NCBI GenBank assembly: GCA_022453515.1
Contig: JAJNNY010000010.1
Coordinates: 1-64,000 of the forward strand
Origin: Astrocystis sublimbata
Lineage: Eukaryota; Ascomycota; Sordariomycetes; Xylariales; Xylariaceae
DNA: 64,000 nucleotides
Direction of reading: 5' to 3'
In this document: positions 10,896-21,432 of the stretch, piece after piece
How the letters are laid out: each line of letters starts with the position of its first letter
Position numbering within the stretch: position 1 is the stretch's first letter
Made by a program: the position numbers and the translations under genes
The notes under the pieces: model-generated
Told to the model about the DNA's origin: nothing
What the model saw: the letters and a program-made list of their open reading frames with translations, nothing else
Database searches by the model: none

Positions 10896-12224
10896 ATGTC
10901 AGCCTTCGCCAGCAATATGTCCAATTTGACAAGTCGCCGCTCATCGAGTAGTAGCCACTGTTCGCACGCCAAGGTCACGCCGACAGTGGAAAAAGTCGAT
11001 GCTCAATCCGACATGATGCTTATCGTTGGAAAGGAGGCGTGCACCGATCCATCCTGCAATGACGCAAAAGAGAACCGCGCAATCTGTTTCCAAGTTAACT
11101 CAACCGTCTTAGCAGGCGCCTCGCCACGTTTCGGGCTTGCCCTCTTGAGTCCTGGTGCAGAAGTGGTGAAGAATAGCATGAACTGGACAGTCAAATTTCC
11201 GAATGATAGCCCGCAAGCTATGCGCATCATGATTCACATCCTCTACGGATATTACCCCAGCACAGCAGCAGACGAGCACATGCGTCTTGAGTTACTCGTT
11301 CAACTCACCATGATTGCCAACAAGTACGATCTCGTGCACAAACTCTCTACATGGCCTGCGCGGTGGATCCGGCAGATTGAGCCTTACTGGGCTGTTAGAG
11401 GATTCACCAGGCAACCAACAGAGGATCTGGAGTCGTTTCTCTGGATATTTTGGGTGCTTGGACACGAGCCTCTGTACACCTATATGCTGCTACAGATCGC
11501 CTTTCACAGCGGACTGGATGCCGTGGGTAAGCTCACAGACCCGGCTGGGAAGCTCTGCTTCACGAGCGAGGTCGGTGATGTTGCTGTGCCACCATGCGCG
11601 TTAGGTACGTCCTTTTTGGTTGAATATCGTCGAACTCCGCTGAGCCATGCTGACTTATGGCCGATTTACCATCTAGTCGAGGTCACCCAAGCGCGTATCG
11701 AGGTCCTCGAAATCATCACCAAGGAGGTCAGGCACACCCTCGACGGACATCTTTGCGGAGGACACAAGAGCAGCAGGCCCCAGTGTCGGCGAATGGACAG
11801 CCAAGATGATTCAGGCTGGCGCCGCAACGTATTTGCATCTCTCGAGGGAATGCTTCAGGCTGAAGGGATCTGGCCGCTGTCAACCGCTTACGCGCTTACG
11901 GTGAGTCCAAGACGTCTCGTCGAGTTATTCCGCGCCAACCCCAACATCCCTTCGTTCCACCATCACCACGACGGCCGGTACTGTGATGCGAATGGTGCGT
12001 TTTGGAAGCGCATAGAGACGCTCCTTCGCGAAGTCAGACTCACGTTGTCAGCGGCGTCCGCCACGCACCTCGGCGAGCAGGCCGACAAGTCTGGACTTGC
12101 GAGTTATTTCGAGTCGAAACGGCCCGGTTTCAGCCCTACCAAAGGGAACTGGAACTTGCTGGAGATTCAGGCATTCCAGGAAAATATCACCAAAGCTGAC
12201 TCTGGTGGCGCCGAGGCGCAGTAA
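10896..12224 (+). CDS. BTB/POZ-domain protein of unknown function
   Basis: The encoded protein is up to 442 residues. The N-terminus is Ser-rich (about 1-25). Residues about 35-135 fit a fungal BTB/POZ fold: a strand reading MMLIVGKEAC, then CFQVNSTVLAGASPRF, then WTVKFPNDSPQAMRIMIHILYG, given here only as the pattern 'W-x-V-x-FPNDSP' plus 'MRIMIHILYG'. Such proteins act as protein-interaction adaptors, often with cullin-3, but no partner domain is visible here. An in-frame 72-nt segment, 11605-11676, has a GTACGT donor, a GCTGAC branch site and a TAG acceptor. It is probably an intron, which would shorten the protein to 418 residues and join CAL to VEVTQ. No close neighbour suggests a pathway. 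Confidence 0.75.
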   Translation: MSAFASNMSNLTSRRSSSSSHCSHAKVTPTVEKVDAQSDMMLIVGKEACTDPSCNDAKENRAICFQVNSTVLAGASPRFGLALLSPGAEVVKNSMNWTVKFPNDSPQAMRIMIHILYGYYPSTAADEHMRLELLVQLTMIANKYDLVHKLSTWPARWIRQIEPYWAVRGFTRQPTEDLESFLWIFWVLGHEPLYTYMLLQIAFHSGLDAVGKLTDPAGKLCFTSEVGDVAVPPCALGTSFLVEYRRTPLSHADLWPIYHLVEVTQARIEVLEIITKEVRHTLDGHLCGGHKSSRPQCRRMDSQDDSGWRRNVFASLEGMLQAEGIWPLSTAYALTVSPRRLVELFRANPNIPSFHHHHDGRYCDANGAFWKRIETLLREVRLTLSAASATHLGEQADKSGLASYFESKRPGFSPTKGNWNLLEIQAFQENITKADSGGAEAQ

Positions 12225-12451
12225 TGCGGATGAATGCGATCACCTTTGCTACACTTGGTCTTTGGGCAATTGAGCATGGCCAAGTCGTCGATTGATTTTG
12301 CTGGGCAGTCTGGCAATGCTCTACTTACAGTAGTAGTAGATGTCAAGAAAATTATGTAATCGTAGACAAGGGTTTGACTCCTGCCAAGACGCTGCAACGG
12401 TCCCTCTTATTTAATCTTATCACCATCTCCATCTCCATCTCTCCCATCATA

Positions 12452-13129
12452 CAAGTGCAATTCTGGAACGTTAGATTTTCGTAATGGGACGTTAAACTAG
12501 CATGTTTTCAGTTAGCCCGCCGCCATTCCTCTTTTGCTTCAAACTATACCAAATTTGTATGGGCCAAGGAGCAGGGTTCATACTTTAGCGGGAACTGCCA
12601 AAACCAACAGTCAGTAGCCTTCCTTTAGAACGTAGGAATCGTCGGATCTGGTGTTTTTGACTGCAATAGCCACAAGACATGCGTTCCTAGGTATTTTTGG
12701 CTGTAAAAGCGAGCAATTAATAGAGAATGAAAAAGTGAGGCTAGAAATGATGGTATTTTGGTAGATTTTTGATGGGCGCTGGTGTTGTGGTGATGGTTAA
12801 AGTGTTGGTAGATTTATTGCGACGCATATGCGCTGTAATTACAGTGGATTTAGTGATTTTAGCCACTAGAGTTGGGCAGTTTAGCGCTATACTCCACTGT
12901 AATTACAGCGCACTTATGGCACATAGCGCGGTAGACATGTGTTTGTAAAGATTTCTCTCTAAAAATGTTGTAGCCTCATCATGAACACAAGGGTATGCTG
13001 ACAAGTACATACAGATTTAGTGTAGCGTAGAGCATGGGGGTGTGGTACAGGGGTGTGGCCCACATTCTACTAGAAACATGCTAGTTTAACGTCCCATTAC
13101 GAAAATCTAACGTTCCAGAATTGCACTTG
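12452..13129. mobile_element. 678-bp MITE with 56-bp perfect terminal inverted repeats
   Basis: The terminal repeats 12452-12507 and 13074-13129 are perfect reverse complements beginning CAAGTGCAATTCTGG. They are flanked by a 9-bp direct repeat CCCATCATA (12443-12451 and 13130-13138), the signature of a transposition event. Long repeats plus a 9-bp target duplication point to a Mutator-like (MULE) parent; an 8-bp hAT reading is possible but fits less well. There is no transposase frame, so the element is non-autonomous. An internal inverted pair, 12830-12848 and 12893-12911, each built around CTGTAATTACAG, could fold into a stem. It sits in the intergenic space between the BTB gene and the secreted-protein gene. 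Confidence 0.9.
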
Positions 13130-13138
13130 CCCATCATA

Positions 13139-14681
13139 CCTAGTGTACCATCACGAAGCCAGCTCGGCCAGCTTCATACTGGTCTTGCATAAACGCCGTG
13201 CCGGGCGCTTGGACTGATATCGATGATGGGATGGGATGATGATGATGATGCTTATTACTCAATCGAAATGTGTAATTGTACAGAGTGTTGGTGCCTCAGT
13301 TATTGGCACATCATTGTTTTGGAAGTAATTACTGCACCATGAGGTAATCGTGCCAAGATCCAAGACAGAAACGCCCACTTCCAATTGGCGGCAGTCGGCC
13401 ATCTCGCCCAGTGTGATGATGAACATTCGCGCTTAAAACGAGATGATGTATATAATCCTCCGGCTCGCATTTTGACAGGAGGAAAACAAACCGCGAGCGC
13501 CGACGTGTTCAGATGGTTTTAACCCGATTCCGCACAGATGCTGCACAATTTCCCAGGCCTGCCAGGTCGGGCGCTGGCCCTGCTGTTTTACAACCAGGGG
13601 TCGAAACACCCCTTTGTCTGGGCGCTGTCTCAACCCATCTCTTGACCCTCCATGCCTCCATGCCTCCATCCTCACTGCCGAGACTGCCCTCTTACACAGA
13701 CAGCTGTCGCGACACTGGCCATGAGCCTCAAGTCACTTGACATGCGCTTTCGGCACACACTCTACTTCCTGACCCATCCGTGTCTAGACCCTCATTTGTC
13801 ACGATTGACCAATGTTATGCGAATTTGGCCGGCCAGCTCAAGCGTTCAGTTCGTCGATGCCAATGTGCCAGCGGTAACCGCACACACCGGCAGTTCTTGC
13901 GAGCATTTAGTCTTTTATCTCCAAACCCCCGTCCATACATCGTCTTAAGCGTACATGATATATAATATACCACACCCCGGTCCAAAACGACGTCTAGACT
14001 AGGCGCGTCTTGCGTGTGTGTATGCCCTCTCTCGCCTCTCTCGCTTCTGTCCTGTCCAGGACTCTCTCTACCAGACCCATACCTACCGAACCCTGCTCGT
14101 GACATGCCTCCCTCGTGCTAGCAGTTTCAACTCTATTCCTAGCCCTGGACAGCCACGGACTTGCGGTACACTTACGTTCTTTTCTTCTACTCTCTTACCC
14201 ACCGTGTCGAGTGTTCCTCTCCTTCAGTGAGCTGATGTTTTCTCCGAGGCATCGGTCATTCTTCTCGATTCTGTTTCTATTCTCGTCGCTTCGCGCCGTT
14301 TGATGTTTGGAAGGTGGTGCTATCGCTCGTTTTAGTCACCCCAAACGCCTCTCTCCATCTCTCACCACCCACTCAACTCATCCTCGAACCCGGCAGTTGC
14401 ACGAGGCAACCTTCGATTCTTCTTGCAGAGAAACGTTCCGGAATGCTCTCGCTCTCATATCCGTGACGTCGATCCTCGGAAAATACTCTCTTGTATTCTT
14501 TTCATACTTTCTTGCTGTGCATTCTCGGGTTGAGCCCATTCCATTCGTGAAAACGGCTGGTCTGTTTTTTATTATATTTCCTTGTTTATTACCAGCCATT
14601 GAACATATCGCACCCGCCGGGTCGCGAACGTAGTTTTAATAGGAGTTTTCTAAGGGCTGCTCGCTCTTACACTCGGTCAAA
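13139..14681. promoter_or_regulatory. Long pyrimidine-rich upstream region of the secreted-protein gene
   Basis: 1.5 kb with no supported gene. The part from about 14000 to 14600 is strikingly rich in CT tracts (CTCTCTCGCCTCTCTCGC, CTCTCCATCTCTCACC). Such tracts are common in fungal promoters and 5' leaders just upstream of strongly expressed genes, so a long 5' UTR for the gene at 14682 is likely. This is an inference; no transcript evidence is available. Confidence 0.45.
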
Positions 14682-16112
14682 ATGAAGGCGTCATACTCTG
14701 GGTTATTCGTGTTGGCGCTTGGTACTATACCAGCACAGGTGCGTATCATCATTATCGTTGTCCTCCCCGATGAGTTGGAATTTTGACGGGTAGCAGGCCG
14801 ACACATCCAGAATATATAATCAAAAGCGCTCGTTCTTCTCGGACCTGTTGGAAAAGCTCAAGGGCATCAAAGATGGCATCGGTGGTGATGAAGGGGCAGG
14901 TGGTGGTGGGGAGGGCATCACCGAGACCGTTCGACACACCATCACCGTCGGCGGCGGCGGCCTAGGCGATATCTTCAACACCAGTATGCCCACCGTGACG
15001 GCCACGGTTACAGTTACTGAGGGCGCTGCTGAAGTCGGAGAGTAGGTCTAGCCCGCGTCTCCTGACATATGGTAAACACACAATTCTAACCCAGACCAGG
15101 CCAGTAACGGTCACCACAACGATGATGCAGCTCATCGCATGTGGTACGGCTTTCGGCATCCCTATTCCTGAGGCCGAGGCCTCATCCATCGCCTCATCTG
15201 TCGCCTCGGTCGTCTCGACCGGTCTCGCAGGACTGTCCTCTTCTTCAGCAGCAGCCATCACATCCACGCCGCCGATCATGACATCCGTGGACTCGACACC
15301 GGCTATCAGCAGCACCAGCTCCATACGTACGATATATCTCTCGGCTGTTAGTTAGGAGCAATTGACTAACATGAAATTAATTAGCGATCATTGCTGTGCC
15401 TTCACCATCGACTTCATCAGTGCCACCGCCGCCGCCGCCACCGCCGCCGCCACCACCACCAGAGCCCAGCACCTCGAGCTCCGCGGCCCCTATCGAGACC
15501 AGCAGCTCCGAAGCCTCGGTCCCTGCGACAACCTCGGCTGCTATCGAGACCAGCGCTCCCGTTGAAACCAGCACCCCCGAGGTCTCAGTGCCGCCAACGA
15601 CCTCGGCCGCCGTAGAGTCCAGCACCTCCGAGGAGGTCATCTCAACATCGAGTTCCGAGCCAGCCGTCGAAGACCCAGCAACCAGCACTTCAGCCGCCGA
15701 AGTAGAGACCACCTCGTCCGAAGCGCCCGAAGTCACGTCCACCGAGGAGCCCGCAGTCGGCGAATCCTCCATCGCGCTTCCCAACGACGACCCGACGACC
15801 ACGGCAGACGCGGATGCTGGAGCTTCTTCCATCGCACTACCCAATGACGACCCAACTACGACCACGGCCGCCGACTCAGGGGCAGGTGCTTCGTCCATCG
15901 CCCTACCGCTCGACGACCTGCCGACGGCGACCGCGCAGACCTCGATCGCACAGCTGCCCGTGCAGGCGACGGCTGCGCCAGACGTCCAGCTTGCGCCTGC
16001 GATGCCCGCGGGGCCGACAGCGACGAGCTTTGCGGGCGCCAACGAGGGCGCGCCGATTGATTTCGACGGCATCAACCTGAACTCGGCCATTGACCTCGGC
16101 CCTATTGCGTGA
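14682..16112 (+). CDS. Secreted Ser/Thr/Pro-rich protein, unknown function
   Basis: Exons are 14682-14738, 14797-15041, 15100-15326 and 15385-16112 (418 residues; introns 58 nt each). Exon 1 encodes a signal peptide ending near GTIPAQA, so the product is probably secreted or cell-wall bound. A Gly-rich patch (about residues 48-80) and TVTATVTVTEG follow. Two Ser/Ala-rich stretches and a run of 13 prolines begin exon 4. A long acidic Ser/Thr/Glu repeat region then contains three near-copies of SSIALPNDDPTT (the third reads SSIALPLDDLPT). This composition suggests heavy O-glycosylation. There is no catalytic domain and no clear GPI signal: the tail INLNSAIDLGPIA is short and weakly hydrophobic. 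It might be a wall protein or an effector-like secreted protein, but no family is recognised. Confidence 0.75.
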
Positions 16113-16740
16113 TCTACCTGGTGATAGGTGGCAGGCAGTCAGAGCGGAAAGAGGTATTTGGAGGGATGGCGATGAGAGGATATGAGCACGCAACGTGTAA
16201 AATGAAAGCCTCGTGTTTTTTTGGTTTATATATTATATGTCTTAAGTATGTCTATACGTCAAAGATGTTTGTTGTTAGAAAGTCGATTCCTGTGATGATG
16301 AGCATCGCAATTAAACACCCTGGTGGAACCTATGTCTTTTCTTTCTCTTTGGTTAGCTACGTAATACAATAAATATCAGTGAATTGACCTCTTACGGTAG
16401 AAGAAGCTTGCTGGCCAACGAAAGCAGTTGCAATTAAAGATGTCGTGTTCAAGGGCTGGTGTTCCGACAAGGTAGGTATTTGGAGTGGTGGATTAACGTG
16501 ACACCCAAAGATCAAACACTACCTGTTTAAGATTCTTAGTCATGGAGTTGACGGCTGTGAAGATCGACGGTTGTGAGGGGCTATCTTGAATGTAGCCAAA
16601 CTTTTAGTTAGGGGTATCATAAATGCAGCGTTCCTCTCTTCGAGGCAAGTGCCCCAAAACGCCAATTACCATGGTCCGTCTATATATGCATATGGGTGCT
16701 CTATGGGATGAGAACTAAGACGTGTGCGAAGGTAGATAGA
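16113..16740. other. Intergenic region, convergent 3' ends
   Basis: Space between the 3' ends of the secreted-protein gene and RPP1. It is AT-richer than its surroundings, contains only short frames and shows no recognised element. Confidence 0.6.
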
Positions 16741-17904
16741 TCACGCATTTGCCACACTGCCATCTGCTTGTTTATTACGCAGAGCGGCCTTCAGCTTCTT
16801 TGCCTGACGCTTTCTCATCGGCGGTTCTTCGCCCTCGCCTGCCGGTGTCGTATTTTCGTTCACATGCGTAGGAGCCGGATTGTTGGTCCCGTCGCCAGTC
16901 TTCCTCTTCTTGGCGCCGTTGTTGTTCATGTCTTGGTTCTTATTCTTCTTGCCCTTCTTGTCCTGGGGTTTTCCTAAAGCCACTTGCGCACTGCCATCGC
17001 CCGCCTCGGCCATCTCGACATCGGCTTTCTCGCGATCTGCATGACCGACTATGTTCACGACGCCCCTGAAACCGCTGCGCTTCAGCCCCTCGTTGACGAC
17101 GACCCCGCGTGGTAAAGGACCGATCCCCTCGGTGGCGCGATCTGACGACAGGCCCCACACGTTCAGCAGATTCAGCACGTCGGCGGGCGCACGCAAGCCC
17201 AACACCGACTTCGCCTCGCTGCTTATGATGATGCCGCGGCCGCGAGTGGCACGGATCAAGGACGATACGTTGCCGATAAAGGTAGCGCGAGCGCGCGCGT
17301 CGACAATTGTCCCCGCGCCTCCAGTGTGACCTCCACTACCGCCGCCGCCGCCGCCGTCCTTGGAACCCTTAGACCCCAGGATGTGCGCGGGGGCTGGCCC
17401 TTGCAGGACCTGGGAGTAACACACCTCGAAGCGGACTCCACGCGCCACGGCGGCCATGCATGGCTTCGGGCGCAAGGTGAAGGGCTGACGCACGGTCAGG
17501 TCGAGCGATATGATGGATATTTCGTCGAGCTTCAAGCAGGCAGACTGGAAGCTGTCGTCGGTCACGGGGCGCACGGCTAGGATGTCGTAGGCGGAAACGA
17601 GCTGCGGCAGTCTATGGTTCTGCGCGGATTCGCTCAAGACGAGGGTTGCGCGGCGCAAAATGGTGGGGAGTTTGGGCTGTACTGTGGAGGGTGATGTTGA
17701 TGAGGAGGAAGAGATGACGGTGGCGGTGGCGGAGGGTGGATCATATATGGGGAGCGGATTCGTGACGATTGGCGGCACGGGGGCGCCGATGGTGTGGTTC
17801 AGGGCGACGACGTCGTAGCCCAGCGATGCGCTGAAGCGGAGGGTGCGCTCGAGGTCGGCGGCGCTCGTGTTGGGTGACCACGCGATGTTGAGGTCGTAGA
17901 GCAT
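16741..17904 (-). CDS. RPP1: RNase P/MRP protein subunit RPP1 (p30)
   Basis: Rpp1/Rpp30 is a shared protein subunit of nuclear RNase P (5' maturation of tRNA) and RNase MRP (rRNA processing). Single exon of 387 residues. The start at 17904 has an A at -3 and gives the family's usual opening MLYDLNIAWSPN, followed by LGYDVVALNHT. The frame is open 18 codons further upstream, but that extension is unlike the family. The central part has DILAVRPVTDDSFQ and SLDLTVRQPFTLRPK, and the later part has RGIIISSEAKSVLGLRAPAD, all typical of the p30 TIM-barrel. A Gly-rich insertion (about residues 200-215) and a long Lys/Arg-rich C-terminal tail (from about 315) probably serve RNA binding and nuclear import. 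Confidence 0.92.
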   Translation of the reverse strand: MLYDLNIAWSPNTSAADLERTLRFSASLGYDVVALNHTIGAPVPPIVTNPLPIYDPPSATATVISSSSSTSPSTVQPKLPTILRRATLVLSESAQNHRLPQLVSAYDILAVRPVTDDSFQSACLKLDEISIISLDLTVRQPFTLRPKPCMAAVARGVRFEVCYSQVLQGPAPAHILGSKGSKDGGGGGGSGGHTGGAGTIVDARARATFIGNVSSLIRATRGRGIIISSEAKSVLGLRAPADVLNLLNVWGLSSDRATEGIGPLPRGVVVNEGLKRSGFRGVVNIVGHADREKADVEMAEAGDGSAQVALGKPQDKKGKKNKNQDMNNNGAKKRKTGDGTNNPAPTHVNENTTPAGEGEEPPMRKRQAKKLKAALRNKQADGSVANA

Positions 17905-19296
17905 TGTGTGAAGATAGATAGCGATGAGGGTGCTCGTGGTGATGAGAACAATGGGCACGCGGCCCGCGGGCGCATTGGATGTGTTCGTCGAGTCGGCAAG
18001 TCAGCAGGCCTTGGTCTGGATCATGGACGGCGGAGAGGGATCGTGGTGGTGAGTTGAGGCGTTGAATTTCAAAGACTGTCGTGAAAGTAGACGTCGTGAT
18101 GCAGCAATTGCAGCGATCCGGGCATGTAATGTTGCAGTAAATTTCGTTAAATTTCCTATCAGAGACCGCAGCTAGAGCTCGCTACTGTAGCTCCTGAGAC
18201 CTGCAGTCACTCTCGGGCAGGTGGGGTATCGGGGTATCTAAGCCGATCGTAGAGCTCTTGTGGGCGAGGTGGGGTACCTCTTAGGAGGTAGGTAACTGGA
18301 GCCTTAATGTGTGCTGAATTATAGTGGGGAAGCGGGGTTAGTGAAGTACCAACAACCGAGACAACCTTTTCTATCAGCTCAAGTTTATCGGGCAGGTACG
18401 GTACCTATGAACAAGTTGTAAGCAAGATGGACGCAATACCAAATCACTGGCACTATATCATTGCTTATTCTGTAGCTCTCCGGAAAGTTATGCTCGTTGC
18501 AGAGCATTATAATTCTAAGTCTCGTTTTTCTCCCCATCGTTATTTACCTAATCACCCCCACCGCTTGCCGTTCGGTTTCCGTTGCTCTGACTGGTTCAAC
18601 CATGATATAACAGTTCACTAAGTATCTGAGGATTCAGTGCCACTCTACAGCTTCGTTATGTTGAAATGTTGATCATACCTCGAGACAACTTGAAGTGATC
18701 GCCTGACGAATTGAGGTCATCTACAATTGTATAATGGCCGTGCCCTTTATTATTGCTAGTGCTTGCATCGTCCTTCGTCGCGGTATTGAGTAGGACCACT
18801 TAGACGTTCTCCTTTTACATGTGCAATGAGAATACAAAGGTACGAGAGCTAACAAAGAGGTTTGTGTAAGCAGTATCATATAGTGGACATCTATTCTGTC
18901 TCAAGGACCGGATTTTCTGGAGTTGGTGCTCACAAACCATGGGATAGCATCTTGTTCAAGTAATCGGCAAAGTGGATGGAATGTCAGTTGCTAACTGGGC
19001 GAGATATCCGCGATAGAGCCACAGTGAGGATTAGTCGAAGTGTTACTGAACCGTCTGTCTATCGCTTGTTTCCTAAGAATAAAGGAAGCCTATGACAAAG
19101 GACAGCTATAAGCAATGCATTGCTCACTACCTAGGTACGTAGGTAAGTTGTTAGGAGGTTAAGGTTCTTGCATAACCAACAGTAGATACCTAAAGTTCCC
19201 TCATTACCCTTACTGCCTCGTATTTAATCAGGTACCTAGGTAGACAGTCCTCTCAATTGTAATCTTGCCCAGACAGACGACTCATGCCCATACTCC
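17905..19296. other. Intergenic region between RPP1 and the P450 remnant
   Basis: 1.4 kb of divergent upstream DNA for RPP1 and the P450. No gene is supported. TACCTAGGTA-type words occur at 19129-19145 and 19231-19243. Confidence 0.6.
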
Positions 19297-21031
19297 ATGG
19301 GGAATGTAATAACCAGCCAGAAGGCTACCTCCTGGGACTACACGCGTGAAAATGGCGGTGCGCTCCAGGTGGCGCTTCTATTAACTGTGAGTACTCATGT
19401 TCACCCCTTGGACTTTTCCGAACTGACTAGAGAGAACATCACTGAAGGTGACATCCCTTGTCACATATCAAGTTCTCCTCCATCCATTGCGCACGTATCC
19501 AGGCCCGTGGCTGGCCAAGTTCACCGATGCCTACAATGGACTTCACACAAGTCGCAGACGATTGCATCTCCGCACATGGCTAAATCATCTAAGATACGGT
19601 AGGGAAGCTCAATCTAAGAATGCCTGCGAAGAGGGTCGTGTTCATGAGAGGACTGATACCACTATTTATCAGGCCCCATCGTCCGGCAAGGTCCGAATAA
19701 GCTGGTCTTCAGCACCGTCACAGCAGTCCGTGGTGAGTCTCTCGTTGCTCACGCACACTCAATGATAATTGCATTCCAGCCAGCGACTGAGATGGCCTAA
19801 TGGTGCAACTAGACATCTATCGAACAGACAATACAACCAAGCCGAAAGCTTACATGGCTCTGGGCCCTGGCTTGACAACGTATAATGTCTTCACGGCGAC
19901 GGATAACTCACTACACCGCCAGCGTCGCCAACTCATTGGTCAGATTCTGACCGATACTTCGATTCGAACATTTGAGCCTATCATGACACATCAAGTCGAC
20001 ATACTAGTGTCCAACGTTCTCCGGGCGACGCAGTCAGGTACCGCTCGGAGATTTCGTCTCGGGCTCGTTGCTGTAAAGACCTTTCGTCAGCTACGGGAGC
20101 CGTACTTCGCACTCATGCAAAAGATGATCCAATCGCGCATGGCGGAGAAGCCTGATGCAAAGCACGACTTGTTCTCTAAACTCGCGCCTGTTCTCAAGGC
20201 GGACGGCGATAGCGGCGGGCTTCGCGATAGCGAGCTATGGGCCGAGGCGAATCTGTTCCTAACAGCCGGTATGTGCAACCTCTAGGTGACCAACCGAGAT
20301 TTAGAAAATGATCCCCGTGCTGACTGTTGCGGAATGTGCCAGCGGGTGATACGGTCAAGACACTCATCAGCGCCGTATTCTTCTACCTAGCACGTAACGG
20401 AACCGTCTACGAGAAGCTCGCGACCGAAATCCGAACATCATTCGAGACCGCAGCGGAGATCACCAGTGTGGCACTGGGGAAATGCAAATACCTCCGAGCT
20501 TGCATCGACGAAGCACTACGCATGTCGCCGCCAGCTCCAGGAATACTCTGGCGGGAACAGTCAGACTCCGACCAGCCGTTGATCATCGACGGACACGTAA
20601 TACCAAAAGGTACCATAGTTGGTGTGAACGTATATTCGCTACACCATAACGAAGACTACTTTCCCGAGCCGTTCGAGTACAGACCGGAACGTTGGCTCGG
20701 CGATCAAAGTCCCGATATGAAGCGTGCCATGCGAGATGCTTTCATGCCTTTCTCTACCGGCCCTCGAGGATGCGCAGGTAAGACTATGGCATACGCCGAG
20801 ACAGGACTAGTAGTTGCTAAGATCCTATGGTACTTTGATTTCCAAACCTGTGCTGGCGTCAAGGGGACTATTGGGGAGGGAAACTTAGGTCTGGGGCCGG
20901 GACGAGAGAGGCAGCACGAATTTCAAATCTACGACGTCTTCTCGTCCATGCATGAAGGCCCATATCTTACGTTCACGACGAGGGGTGACCACTGGGCGCA
21001 GCGAGGGGTGCAGGTGCGCGGTGATGCCTAA
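19297..21031 (+). pseudogene. Cytochrome P450 with an internal deletion (probably non-functional)
   Basis: Exons are 19297-19386, 19448-19598, 19673-19732, 19813-20268 and 20343-21031 (481 codons, frame open throughout). An N-terminal membrane anchor leads to the PGPW hinge. The C helix (HRQRRQLIGQILT), I helix (TAAGDTVKT, where AGGDT is usual), ExxR (EALR), PERW (YRPERWLG) and the haem loop FSTGPRGCAG with its Cys ligand are all present. The middle is wrong. The D-helix segment VDILVSNVL runs within a few residues into FRLGLVAVKTFRQLR, which in related fungal P450s lies some 60-70 residues later. Helices E and F, including part of the substrate pocket, are therefore missing, with no intron that could hold them. 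The family resembles fungal CYP65-type enzymes of secondary metabolism. A functional shortened enzyme is not excluded. Confidence 0.75.
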
Positions 21032-21432
21032 GCGCGTGTCTTGGGGAGTAGAAGCACTCACCTGCGAGCGTGCCGTCGTCACTTTGCGCGGCGCATATAT
21101 TGGAGTCGAAGGGCAGGTGGCGCAGGCTTAATAGGAGGAAGGATATCAGTTTGGTATTCCAGTGTTGACTGGATACGTTGGAGCATGGCCCGCGCTGCTT
21201 GGCGGATACTGAAGAATAGGAGTAGAAAGAGGGTAGAGAGGCTGGCGCGGCCGAAAAAGCCTTCAACTCTTCCTACTGTGACTCTTGTTCCAATATTTCT
21301 CCAACTTGTGAAAAAGAAAGTTCCTCCATCACCTCATTCCACAACGACTGCGCGACCTGTATGCCTTCGGCCTTGTAGGCAAAAGGAGCCAGGCTAGAAG
21401 GATAATGTGTCAGTCATGATTCGCGGTGCTGG
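21032..21432. other. Intergenic region between P450 and SDR 3' ends
   Basis: About 400 bp between convergent gene remnants. No feature recognised. Confidence 0.55.

Noticed and set aside
15377..16090. A 237-codon minus-strand frame opposite the secreted Ser/Thr-rich protein
   Set aside because: It is a shadow of the repetitive coding sequence, with poly-Gly opposite the poly-Pro run and no start context or introns.
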